From NCBI RefSeq assembly GCF_026239655.1, contig NZ_JAPIVO010000005.1:186001-250000 (forward strand): a DNA stretch of 64,000 nt. Reading direction: 5' to 3'. Numbering within the stretch: the stretch's first letter is position 1; the number at the start of each line of letters is the position of its first letter. The notes beneath the pieces are model-generated. The model had not been told where the DNA came from and did no database searches. It saw only the letters and a program-made list of their open reading frames with translations. Below are positions 46,314 to 55,000 of this stretch, one piece after another. The translations under genes were made by a program, and so were the position numbers. This DNA comes from Pedobacter sp. MR2016-24. Lineage in GTDB: Bacteria; Bacteroidota; Bacteroidia; Sphingobacteriales; Sphingobacteriaceae.

Positions 46314-46347
46314 AATTTAATTGACTATATTTATAGTCAATTAAATT
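46314..46347. repeat. 34-bp perfect palindrome
   Basis: Arms AATTTAATTGACTATA (46314-46329) and TATAGTCAATTAAATT (46332-46347) are exact complements around TT. It sits between the DUF885 stop and the next ATG, five bases before it. There is no T run, so a classic terminator is unlikely; a regulator site or a folded leader is likelier. Confidence 0.7.
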
Positions 46348-46351
46348 AATT

Positions 46352-46783
46352 ATGGATTATAACGAATATTACGAAGCCCTTTTGGCTGAAGTAGAGCGAA
46401 CAACGGTAATGCTAAAGGGTTACGATGATTTGGATGAATACTTTTTGAACGCAGTGAGCAACAGGGTAACTTATGAATCTTATGTGCTTAGTTCTCTTCC
46501 GGTTGGCATATCTGATATCATTTATATCCTGACCTCTGGAAGCATGTCTATCACGTTCGACTTCGAATTACGTAATACACTTAAAAATAATACCAGATTG
46601 TTATATGCTAAAAAAGTGCTTGCACTCATGCAGAACAACAGAGAGAAAATCATTGAGATATTCACAACGCTTACCGGCATGTCAAATAGTGATTTATTGA
46701 TCAGACTAAGAACAGATATCAATAATGATCTGATTAAAAATGAAGAAAGACTAGAGCGTTTAAGACAGCTCCTGAGAAGATAA
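46352..46783 (+). CDS. Hypothetical protein (143 aa)
   Basis: A soluble 143-residue, mostly helical protein without signal peptide. It begins MDYNEYYEALLAEVERTTVMLKGYDDLDEYFLNAV and ends in a charged helix (NNDLIKNEERLERLRQLLRR). I do not recognise a family. The start codon lies four bases after a 34-bp palindrome, which may control it. A strong hairpin follows 14 bases after the stop. Confidence 0.6.
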   Translation: MDYNEYYEALLAEVERTTVMLKGYDDLDEYFLNAVSNRVTYESYVLSSLPVGISDIIYILTSGSMSITFDFELRNTLKNNTRLLYAKKVLALMQNNREKIIEIFTTLTGMSNSDLLIRLRTDINNDLIKNEERLERLRQLLRR

Positions 46784-46797
46784 GTATACAATTAATG

Positions 46798-46848
46798 ATT
46801 AAAGCCTGTTAAAAATAAGTTCTGAACTTATTTTTAACAGGCTTTAAT
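46798..46848. terminator. Bidirectional terminator with a 24-bp perfect stem
   Basis: Arms 46798-46821 and 46825-46848 are exact complements around CTG; the core is AAAGCCTGTTAAAAATAAG. It separates the convergent 143-residue gene and the lipoprotein gene that ends at 46870. The AT-rich ends supply U-rich tails in both directions. Confidence 0.85.
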
Positions 46849-46869
46849 TTTATAAGATAACAGACGTTT

Positions 46870-47691
46870 TTAGCCGAGGTCACCTCCATCAATAATCCTG
46901 TTATCATCGGGATTGGCTTTTAGGAAAGAAATACCTTTTGCATTTTTCTGCCAGCTGTAATTGTCCTGAATATATTTAAACATATATTCGGCAACCTTCG
47001 GTGCTTTTCCTGACAACGGTTGCGTGAATACCTCACCTGTAGGATAATGAACCTCATATAGTGCGTCAGACACCAGAAATACAAAGGTTTTCTTATCAGG
47101 TGAGTTGATCAGATGTATTCCCTGAATCCTTTCTTTAGGATCCTGTCTTTTCATGAAGTAAACCCTGGCATCTACTGTGGTAACAAAAAAATCATTCCGA
47201 ATCAGATATCCTGATCGTCCTACTTTATGTATGCCTTTCACCAAACGATTGTCCTGGTTGTTGCTGGTTGACGGTCTGTAGAAATTCACGACTTCTACCT
47301 TTCCGCTTTTTAGCGCAATCAGATAAAAAGGCGAACCAAGTCCGGTACTATTGGCAAGTTCAACAATTACTGCTGTCTTTTGCGTATTGACAAACTCTAC
47401 CGTCGAAAATGCTGAAGAACCAGAATTTTTGTCAGTCATATTGGTTTGTATGCGGACCGTGGTATCCCCCACCTTTATTCCATACCATACTTTAGCTTCT
47501 TTATTATCCTTATTAACTGAATCCGGATCCGTACTTTTAAAGACCGTTAGTTTGCCTTTTGATTCGTCAGCAAAATCATTAAAGCTCTCATTTGCTGTCA
47601 ATACCCTTGGGGTATAAGTTTTTACATTTTCTTTTTGCTCACACCCCATGAAGACGAATGCGAATAATAACGCGTATATTCCTGATTTCAT
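46870..47691 (-). CDS. Lipoprotein of unknown function
   Basis: The 273 residues have a lipobox VFMGC (Cys17) followed by EQKENVK. The mature part is beta-rich in a repeated manner (KVWYGIKVGDTTVRIQTNMT, TVEFVNTQKTAVIVELANSTGL, PFYLIALKSGKVEVVNFYRPS, GYLIRNDFFVTTVDARVYFMK), possibly a small propeller or sandwich, and the C-terminus ends in a helix and PDDNRIIDGGDLG. I do not recognise a family. It is the first gene read leftward from a 124-base gap behind the NIPSNAP gene and may be its own unit. Confidence 0.65.
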   Translation of the reverse strand: MKSGIYALLFAFVFMGCEQKENVKTYTPRVLTANESFNDFADESKGKLTVFKSTDPDSVNKDNKEAKVWYGIKVGDTTVRIQTNMTDKNSGSSAFSTVEFVNTQKTAVIVELANSTGLGSPFYLIALKSGKVEVVNFYRPSTSNNQDNRLVKGIHKVGRSGYLIRNDFFVTTVDARVYFMKRQDPKERIQGIHLINSPDKKTFVFLVSDALYEVHYPTGEVFTQPLSGKAPKVAEYMFKYIQDNYSWQKNAKGISFLKANPDDNRIIDGGDLG

Positions 47692-47815
47692 AATTTATTT
47701 AACTCAGAAAAGGCAATCAAAGAACAAGCCAAAACATGCATTCTACTCATCCTATCATACATTTTACAAAATCTTCATATTAACATCATACGAAAACAGC
47801 TCAATTTACCATTTT

Positions 47816-48610
47816 CTATAAATCTGAATAGGTAGCGGGAGTTAACAGCTGAACATCAGCTTTCGACATATTATGCTGATACTCAGGCAAAGCAGAAATT
47901 GTTTTCCATTTGGCATCATTTCCAAACACCTTCCAGTGCTCATCTCTTGCTGCTTTATTATTATAAGCTGTCATGTACATCAGGTTCGGCATATGACTTC
48001 CCGCCAGAACCTCGCCATAGAATACCGGCTGACTTCCTATACGGGTAAATATTTCCATTTCATCTTTATTGAACATGGTAACTTTATTCTCATACAATCT
48101 TTCGGTAGCACTTTCATAACTGCGCAATTCAAAAATTTGTTCGTTTTTGGTAGTCGTAAATACTGGCTTCTTAAATACAGGCATACCAGCAAAGGCCTCC
48201 ATCAAAATAGATTCTTTTCTCAGGTATGGAGGATTATCGAATTTAGCATTCAGATAGTCTGCTCCTTCCGCCGAAAGCTTCCTGTCTTTTCTGGTGACCT
48301 GGGAGAACTGGTGGAAATCTTTTAAAGAGCGATGAATCAGCAGGACATATATTCGCTTGTCGCTTGCTGTATCAATATTTACCGTCTTAAAAATACCTAC
48401 CTGCGGAATTCCGGCACGATGAGCAGCAGGCAGATAGGCAGCAGATAAATATTTATCTACGCGCTCTTCCTGCAGTTTATCCTTTACATGGTAAATGATC
48501 AATTGATAAAACTGTCTTGCCGGAGCCGCTGCAAATGAAGATATGGTGAAATATCCCATGCAGAAAAAAAGACTTAAAAATTTGCCGGAGAATAGTGGAG
48601 TTGATTTCAT
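47816..48610 (-). CDS. NIPSNAP-family protein (exported, two domains)
   Basis: NIPSNAP domains are dimeric alpha/beta-barrel folds of uncertain function. The 264 residues begin with a signal peptide (cut after FAAA, about 30) and contain two such domains: about 32-130 (FYQLIIYHVKDKLQEERVDKYLSAAYLPAAHRAG) and about 155-260 (IFELRSYESATERLYENKVTMFNKDEMEIFTRIG). The two-domain exported form is familiar in Bacteroidota. It lies 71 bases after the GH125 gene on the same strand, but a hairpin with a T tail lies between them, so expression may be partly separate. Confidence 0.85.
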   Translation of the reverse strand: MKSTPLFSGKFLSLFFCMGYFTISSFAAAPARQFYQLIIYHVKDKLQEERVDKYLSAAYLPAAHRAGIPQVGIFKTVNIDTASDKRIYVLLIHRSLKDFHQFSQVTRKDRKLSAEGADYLNAKFDNPPYLRKESILMEAFAGMPVFKKPVFTTTKNEQIFELRSYESATERLYENKVTMFNKDEMEIFTRIGSQPVFYGEVLAGSHMPNLMYMTAYNNKAARDEHWKVFGNDAKWKTISALPEYQHNMSKADVQLLTPATYSDL

Positions 48611-48620
48611 ATTTGAATTA

Positions 48621-48653
48621 AATAAAACAGCCGCCTGTAATACAAGGCGGCTG
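48621..48653 (-). terminator. Terminator between the GH125 and NIPSNAP genes
   Basis: CAGCCGCCT (48628-48636) pairs perfectly with AGGCGGCTG (48645-48653) around an 8-base loop. On the minus strand it is followed by TTTTATT (plus 48621-48627). It probably trims transcription after the GH125 gene. Confidence 0.75.
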
Positions 48654-48681
48654 GCAGAAAGTTCTGAATTAATTTGTAAAA

Positions 48682-50103
48682 TTAAGAATTTAATAATTCA
48701 GGCATTTCATGGTATGTTTTCCAAAGCAGTTCACCAAATAAGGTATTGGACCACGCGAACCATGCTCTTGAGAATTTAGCAGGATTGTCTTTATGAAAAG
48801 ATTCGTGCATAAAACCTGTGCCTGCATGTGTATTCTGCAAAGTTTTAATACAGTATTTTATCTCTTCTTTATCTTTTGATGTCAGTCCTCTGATAGTTAA
48901 ACTCATTGGCCAGATCATATCCTGTCCTACATGCGGCCCACCTATTCCTTCTGCAGCAGAGCCTTTAAAGAAGTATGGGTTATCTGACGAAAGTACGAAC
49001 TTCCTTGTGTTAACATAAATCGGATCACTCGCATCCAAAGCTCCTAAATAAGGTAAAGCAAGTAAACTAGGCACGTTCGCATCATCCATCAGGTAATTAC
49101 TTCCAAACCCGTCGACTTCAAATGCGTAGATCTTACCATATTTGGGATGTGCTACAATGGCATATTTCTGTATTGCTGCTGCTACTTCTTCAGCCAGTGT
49201 AAGTAATTCTGCTGAAAGTGCATCCTCACCAGTTATACCTTTAATCATCTCAGCTGCCTGTTTCAATGAACTTACAGCAAAAAAGTTAGATGGAATTAAG
49301 AAAGGGAATATCGTTGCATCATCACTTGGACGAAATGCTGAGCAAATAAGACCTACCGGATTTACCGGGAAGCCATATCCATGCATAGGTTGCGTGTCAG
49401 TCGGCTGCGTAGTTTCACGCTGGAAATGATAAGGTCCAGGACCGGTTTTACGTTGCTGTTCTTTAAAAACCTTTAGGATAGCTACAATTGAATTTTTCCA
49501 TTCTGTATCAAAAGGCTGTTTGTCGCCTGTTTTTTTCCAGTAATGGTAAGCCAGGCGAATTGGATAACACAAAGAATCAATTTCCCATTTCCGCTCATGT
49601 ACACCAGACTGCATATCCGTTTTATCCGTTTTCCACTCTCCTACTTTTTCGGCATCACCATAAAAAGCATTGGCATAAGGATCTTTAAGTATACATTTTA
49701 CCTGGTGTGATATTACGCCGGAGATCAGATTCTTCAATGCTTTGTCCTCATTCACAAACTGAAGATATGGCCATACCTGCGCAGAGCTGTCGCGCAGCCA
49801 CATGGCATCGATATCGCCTGTAATTACATAGGTATCAGGTTTACCATTAATCTCTTTGTAATAAACGGTGGTGTCTAAAGTATTTGGAAAACAATTCTCA
49901 AATAGCCAGCTGAGTTCTGGATTTTTGACTTTAGACTGGAAAGTCTTAATTGCTGCGTTGACTGACTTACTTTGAAAATGACGTTTGGCAGCTGCGACTC
50001 TAACAATCGGGAACTGATCCGGTGCGGCAGCAAAGGAAACTTTGGAGGCCAATAATCCTGCTCCTAAAATGCCTGTGTTTCTAAGAAATATTCTTCTTTT
50101 CAT
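48682..50103 (-). CDS. Glycoside hydrolase family 125 exo-alpha-1,6-mannosidase
   Basis: Releases mannose from alpha-1,6-linked mannosides by an inverting mechanism. The 473 residues start with a Tat-like signal (MKRRIFLRNTGILGAGLLASK) cut after FAAA. The family blocks follow in order: TYVITGDIDAMWLRDSSAQVWPYL (about 92-115), ERKWEIDSLCYPIRLAYHYWKKTG, FRPSDDATIFPFLIPSNFFA, MDDANVPSLLALPYLG, and GIGGPHVGQDMIWPMSLT near the C-terminus. Length and domain order are normal for GH125. In other organisms it works with GH38/GH92 mannosidases on N-glycans; none of these is in the window. The product is periplasmic or surface-exposed. Confidence 0.92.
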   Translation of the reverse strand: MKRRIFLRNTGILGAGLLASKVSFAAAPDQFPIVRVAAAKRHFQSKSVNAAIKTFQSKVKNPELSWLFENCFPNTLDTTVYYKEINGKPDTYVITGDIDAMWLRDSSAQVWPYLQFVNEDKALKNLISGVISHQVKCILKDPYANAFYGDAEKVGEWKTDKTDMQSGVHERKWEIDSLCYPIRLAYHYWKKTGDKQPFDTEWKNSIVAILKVFKEQQRKTGPGPYHFQRETTQPTDTQPMHGYGFPVNPVGLICSAFRPSDDATIFPFLIPSNFFAVSSLKQAAEMIKGITGEDALSAELLTLAEEVAAAIQKYAIVAHPKYGKIYAFEVDGFGSNYLMDDANVPSLLALPYLGALDASDPIYVNTRKFVLSSDNPYFFKGSAAEGIGGPHVGQDMIWPMSLTIRGLTSKDKEEIKYCIKTLQNTHAGTGFMHESFHKDNPAKFSRAWFAWSNTLFGELLWKTYHEMPELLNS

Positions 50104-50508
50104 TAAGCTTGATATTATTATTCAATCGCCATATAGGCTGTTAATTATGCAATGTAATGGATATGTGTTACAATATCGCCAGCATTTGTTTTTAGCTGTA
50201 AGAATTTATTGATATTCATATTTGGTTTATTATTCAGCAAATCAATTTTTTACTAGCCCGCATCTCAATAGCTAAAAAAAAATAAAGTGGCTTTAAGCTA
50301 TTCATAAAATGATTTAGCAATATACAAATCTTCTGCTTTATCTTGTAACGTAATATTAATGTTGCACGATAAGAGTGAATTACACAACTGTCCGTCAGGA
50401 AAAAAACAACGGGTAAATATTAAATGCGCCCGTTCCGGGCGCACAAAAAAAACGGTAGCCATCTGGCTACCGTTTTCTACAATTGTCAATCTTAAATTGA
50501 GTCTCTGA
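50104..50508. other. Intergenic region, mainly leader and terminators
   Basis: About 400 bases between the GH125 and DUF4198 genes, both on the minus strand. The right end holds two tandem hairpins, listed separately. The rest is AT-rich upstream DNA of the GH125 gene with no clear promoter or open frame worth reporting. Confidence 0.6.
50425..50476 (-). terminator. Tandem terminator hairpins after the DUF4198 gene
   Basis: The first hairpin read leftward is AACGGTAGCC/GGCTACCGTT (plus arms 50451-50460 and 50465-50474), followed on the minus strand by a T run (A at 50445-50450). A second GC-rich hairpin, TGCGCCCG/CGGGCGCA (50425-50432 and 50436-50443), is immediately next to it, giving a double stop. 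Confidence 0.85.
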
Positions 50509-51228
50509 TTATTTCACTTCGAAACTGTGCGTAGAACCCTGCCATAAAGATTCATAATCCTGTCCGTCAGCAGATCCTTTTTTCTTCTGGAAATCTGATA
50601 CTTCGATTACATACCTTCCTGGCCAAAGCGGCGTGAATTCAGCAATTCCCTCTTTGTTTGTTTTCAATACCACAGACCATCCTGCTGGTGAAAATACATT
50701 CACTGTAGCATCCGCCTTTAAACTGCCATTGTGCAACGCCTTCAATTTCACCGGCGAATTGGCCTTATACTTTATACCTGCGGCAGGATAAATTTTCAGT
50801 TCATTACTGATCGCTTCGCCGTCAATATCAGCAGCTGTTTTTCCAACGGTGACAGTTGCACTGCTCAGGAAATGGTACTTTGTTGTGCCCGCAAGATCTT
50901 TAGCAGGATGACTCACCAATAAAGTATACTGACCATCTTTTGATGGTGTAAACGATGCGGAAGCCACATTATCACCAAGTGTAGTCGCTAATTTAATTTT
51001 TTGTTTATCAGGGCCTACTAACCATAGCGTAAGTTCTTTAACGTCAGAATACCATTTACCGGTTTCATCACGTTCGTTCTCCGCATATTCACCATAATAT
51101 ACTTTGACCTGCTGTGCCTGACCAACTTTGCCAGAAGAATTTGTCTCGATCCATAAAGCATGTGCCGATAAATTAGCCGCGAAAAACAGGCCGGCCAGTG
51201 TAAATAGTAATGATTTAAAATATTTCAT
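50509..51228 (-). CDS. DUF4198 exported protein
   Basis: DUF4198 proteins are periplasmic and are thought to be metal-binding, related to NikM-type transporter components. The 239 residues have a signal peptide cut after NLSA, leaving a mature N-terminus HALWIETNSSG: a His at the free terminus fits metal binding. Two beta-sandwich-like halves follow (VKVYYGEYAENERD..ELTLWLVGPDKQKIKLATTLG, and KYKANSPVKLKALHNGSLKADATVNVFSPAGWSV). It ends EYESLW-type with a charged tail. The gene is monocistronic, with tandem terminators behind it. The metal is unknown. Confidence 0.8.
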   Translation of the reverse strand: MKYFKSLLFTLAGLFFAANLSAHALWIETNSSGKVGQAQQVKVYYGEYAENERDETGKWYSDVKELTLWLVGPDKQKIKLATTLGDNVASASFTPSKDGQYTLLVSHPAKDLAGTTKYHFLSSATVTVGKTAADIDGEAISNELKIYPAAGIKYKANSPVKLKALHNGSLKADATVNVFSPAGWSVVLKTNKEGIAEFTPLWPGRYVIEVSDFQKKKGSADGQDYESLWQGSTHSFEVK

Positions 51229-51417
51229 ATGTTTAATTTAGGTTACATTTCTCCTTCTCTTAAGGATGCTCACAAATATATATGTTATTTAGAATAAATC
51301 CAGACAAAAAGCAATTTATTCAGCACATCACCTTATCAGCCATGGTTAATTATTGTTAAAATTTATTCAGATAACAAATTAAATTAAATATATTAGTCCA
51401 AGTGTAAATTAACCAAA

Positions 51418-52029
51418 ATGAACCGCAAACGAATCTTGTTTATACTCTTCTTATTGAGTCCCACATTTATATGCACTGCGCAAAAAATCGTCAGCGCTAA
51501 ATTCCTGATATCTGATACGAAAAAAGGCATTGGGGCAATTGAGTTATACCTGGACAATTACCAGGTAGTAGGCATAAACAGTAACGGAGAAATAGCCTAT
51601 ATAGATGGCGAGGAAAGGGAGAATAATTTTGGTGACGTAGAGTATGAGGGGCAGTTTGACAAAAATGGTGTTCAGACCAGACCAAAAAATGGTAAAAACC
51701 TGAAGGTGACTTATTATGACCAATGGGATATGCATGATCCTCAGGGTAAGATCAAAACAATCGGCAACATCACATTCACTTATTACAATAAGTTTGATAT
51801 GCATGATACATTTGGCACTTTAAAATCAATAGGAAACATTCCGGTCACCTATTATGGAGTATTCGACATGCATGATCCTAAAGGGAAAGTGAAATCTATA
51901 GGTGCTGTACAAATCAAATATTTTAACGCATTTGATGACAAGCGTCTTTATGGAAGAATCAAAAGTATAAAAGGCAACAGCAAAGCTGTTTTCGTCAGGA
52001 AAATGACTGACAGGGACAAGCCTGAATAG
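51418..52029 (+). CDS. Exported protein with four 23-residue repeats
   Basis: I do not recognise a family. The 203 residues have a signal peptide (cut after CTA, about 21). A short strand region (about 24-92) precedes four back-to-back repeats of 23 residues at 97-119, 120-142, 143-165 and 166-188, with consensus (V/F)TYYxxFDMHDpxGkiKSIGnI. The DMHD core is identical in the first three; the last is degenerate. The tail is basic (KAVFVRKMTDRDKPE). The repeat looks like a strand-turn-strand unit and may form a small solenoid or sheet. The conserved His and Asp residues could bind a metal. Confidence 0.75.
   Translation: MNRKRILFILFLLSPTFICTAQKIVSAKFLISDTKKGIGAIELYLDNYQVVGINSNGEIAYIDGEERENNFGDVEYEGQFDKNGVQTRPKNGKNLKVTYYDQWDMHDPQGKIKTIGNITFTYYNKFDMHDTFGTLKSIGNIPVTYYGVFDMHDPKGKVKSIGAVQIKYFNAFDDKRLYGRIKSIKGNSKAVFVRKMTDRDKPE
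51706..51981 (+). repeat. Four tandem 69-base coding repeats
   Basis: This DNA encodes the four 23-residue repeats of the exported protein at 51418. The protein register is exact, but DNA identity between units is only moderate, showing that the duplications are old and maintained at the protein level. Confidence 0.8.
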
Positions 52030-52042
52030 CAATACAGGTCAG

Positions 52043-52072
52043 AAAAAAAACCACTGCATTTTATTGCAGTGG
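52043..52072 (-). terminator. Rho-independent terminator of purL
   Basis: CCACTGCA (52051-52058) pairs with TGCAGTGG (52065-52072) around a 6-base loop. On the minus strand it is followed by a T run (A at 52043-52050), 22 bases past the purL stop. Confidence 0.88.
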
Positions 52073-52094
52073 CTGATCTTCAAAAGATATTATT

Positions 52095-55000
52095 TTATTT
52101 CTGATCGGCTTCCAACCATTTCCTTGCATTTACAAACGCTTCCATCCATGGAGATACTTCGTCTTTACGACCTGCAGGATAGTTAGCCCAATGCCATTGG
52201 AATAGCGAGCGCTCAATGTGCGGCATCATCACCAAGTGTCTTCCTGTCTTATCGCACATCATTGCAGTGTTATAATCAGACCCATTAGGATTAGCAGGAT
52301 AACTCTCATAAGCATATTTTGCTACCAGGTTATACTGATCTTCTGCATATGGCAATTGAAATTTACCTTCACCATGTGAGATCCAAACGCCTAAAGTACT
52401 GCCCGCTAAACTGGAAAGCATTACAGAATTGTTTTCCTGTATAGTTAATGAACTGAAGCCACTCTCATGTTTATGACTATCATTATGCAGCATTTTAGGT
52501 TTTTCTGCGTGATCCTGATTGATTAAACCTAATTCTACAAATAACTGGCATCCATTACAGATACCAACTGATAAAGTGTCTTCACGTTTAAAGAAGTTCT
52601 CCAGCGCTATTTTAGCTTTTTCATTGTAAAGGAATGCTCCTGCCCAACCTTTAGCTGAACCCAGTACATCCGAATTAGAGAATCCACCTACAGCTCCGAT
52701 AAACTGGATATCTTCCAGCGTTTCCCTGCCTGATATCAAATCTGTCATGTGTACATCTTTCACATCAAAACCTGCAAGGTACATCGCATTGGCCAGCTCC
52801 CTTTCAGAGTTACTGCCCTTTTCACGTATAACCGCTGCTTTTGGCCTTGGTTTAGATGGATCGATCACCGGTTTTTTCCCATCAAAAGTTAAAGGGAAAT
52901 TATATTGCAGCACGTGGTTTTTATAGTTGTCAAAGCGTTCTTTTGCCTTAACCGGACCACTTTGTTTCTCATCAAGCAGGTAAGAAGTTTTAAACCATAC
53001 GTCACGTAAATGATCGATATCAAATTTCCACTCACCTGTAAGGTTCTTAACAGTCAGATTAGCTTCGGCAGCTACAGATCCTATTTTATGAAAAACAATA
53101 CCTTTGGCTTTAAGCAGACTGTCTACAGCAGCGTCTCCCTGGAATACGATACCTATGTTTTCTGCAAAGAGCTTTTCTATAATATCCTGATCTCCCAATG
53201 AAGATAAGTCAATCGTTGCGCCCAAATCACGATCCGCAAAGCACAGCTCTAATAATGTAGTGATTAAACCACCACTGCCAATATCATGACCAGCCTGAAT
53301 ATGTCCGGCTTTGATTAATTCCTGAATTGCGTTAAAGGTATTTTTGAACTCAGCTGCATTCGTAACATCCGGCGTTGCTGTACCTATTTTATTCAGGATC
53401 TGTGCAAACGACGAACCACCCAGTTTGTACTCGTCACCAGATAAATTGATATAATAAATATCCCCTCCATCTTTTTGGAGAACAGGCTCAATAACTGCAG
53501 TGATATCATCACAATGACCAGCAGCCGAGATGATCACAGTACCCGGAGCAATGACTTCCCCATCTTTGTATTTCTGTTTCATAGACAGGGAATCTTTACC
53601 TGTCGGGATATTGATTCCCAGGTCAATAGCAAAGGCTGAACATGCTTTCACAGCAGCATACAAACGGGCATCTTCACCTTCATTTTTACATGCCCACATC
53701 CAGTTAGCAGAAAGAGAAATACTCTCAATACCATCTTCTAGCGGGGCCCATATAATATTGGATAAAGATTCTGCAATTGCATTACGGCTACCAGCAGCAG
53801 GATCGATAAGTGCTGAAAGCGGAGCATGACCAATAGAGGTCGCTATTCCATCTTTACCCTGATAATCCAGCGCCATTACACCGCAGTTATTCAACGGTAA
53901 CTGAAGCGGACCGGCACATTGCTGTTTAGCAACACGACCACCTACACAACGGTCTACTTTATTTGTTAACCAGTCTTTTGAAGCAACGGCCTCTAACTGC
54001 AGTACTTGTTCCAGATAGACATTAAGCTGTGCTGCATCATAAGTGACAGGCTCATATTTTCTGTCCACAGTTTTGTCCTGCATCACTACTTTCGGAGAAC
54101 TGCCAAACATGTCTTCCATTTTCAGGTCCATAGGTTTAGCTCCTGTGGTGGCAGATTCAAATGTAAACCTATGGTCACCCGTAACATCACCTACCGTATA
54201 CATTGGTGCCCTTTCCCTGTCGGCAATTTTCTGTAAAACTTCCAGGTTTTCCTGACCAATAACCAATCCCATACGTTCCTGGGATTCGTTACCAATAATT
54301 TCTTTCGCTGAGAGTGTTGGATCACCTACAGGCAATTTATCCAGATCAATTTTACCACCTGTTTCTTCAACAAGTTCCGAAAGACAGTTTAAGTGGCCAC
54401 CTGCTCCATGATCATGAATAGAAACAATCGTATTGTGATCACTCTCTACCATACCACGTACAGCATTGGCTACCCTTTTCTGCATTTCAGGATTAGAGCG
54501 TTGGATCGCATTCAGTTCGATACCAGAACCCAATGCCCCTGTGTCTGCAGATGATACCGCAGCACCGCCCATTCCTATTCTATAATTTTCGCCACCTAAT
54601 ACAACAATCTTATCGTTTACAGACGGTTTCTCTTTTTGCGCCTGTTCAGCTTTACCATAGCCGATACCACCTGCCTGCATAATTACTTTATCATAACCCA
54701 AGGTTCTTGAGTTTTCTTCATGCTCGAAAGTAAGCACCGAACCTGTAATCAAGGGCTGACCGAATTTGTTGCCAAAATCAGATGCACCATTTGATGCTTT
54801 GATCAGGATGTCTACCGGAGTCTGGTATAACCATTGTCTCTCCTGAACACCATTCTCCCAGGGTCTGTCTTGTGCCAGACGGGATAATGCGGTCATATAT
54901 ACAGCTGTACCAGCTAAAGGCAATGAGCCTTGTCCGCCTGCCAGTCTGTCTCTGATTTCTCCCCCTGCGCCTGTCGCAGCGCCGTTGAAGGGTTCAACAG

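Noticed and set aside
50298..50489. 63-codon minus-strand frame in the 50.1-50.5 kb gap
   Set aside because: It runs through the two terminator hairpins and has no start context or family resemblance.
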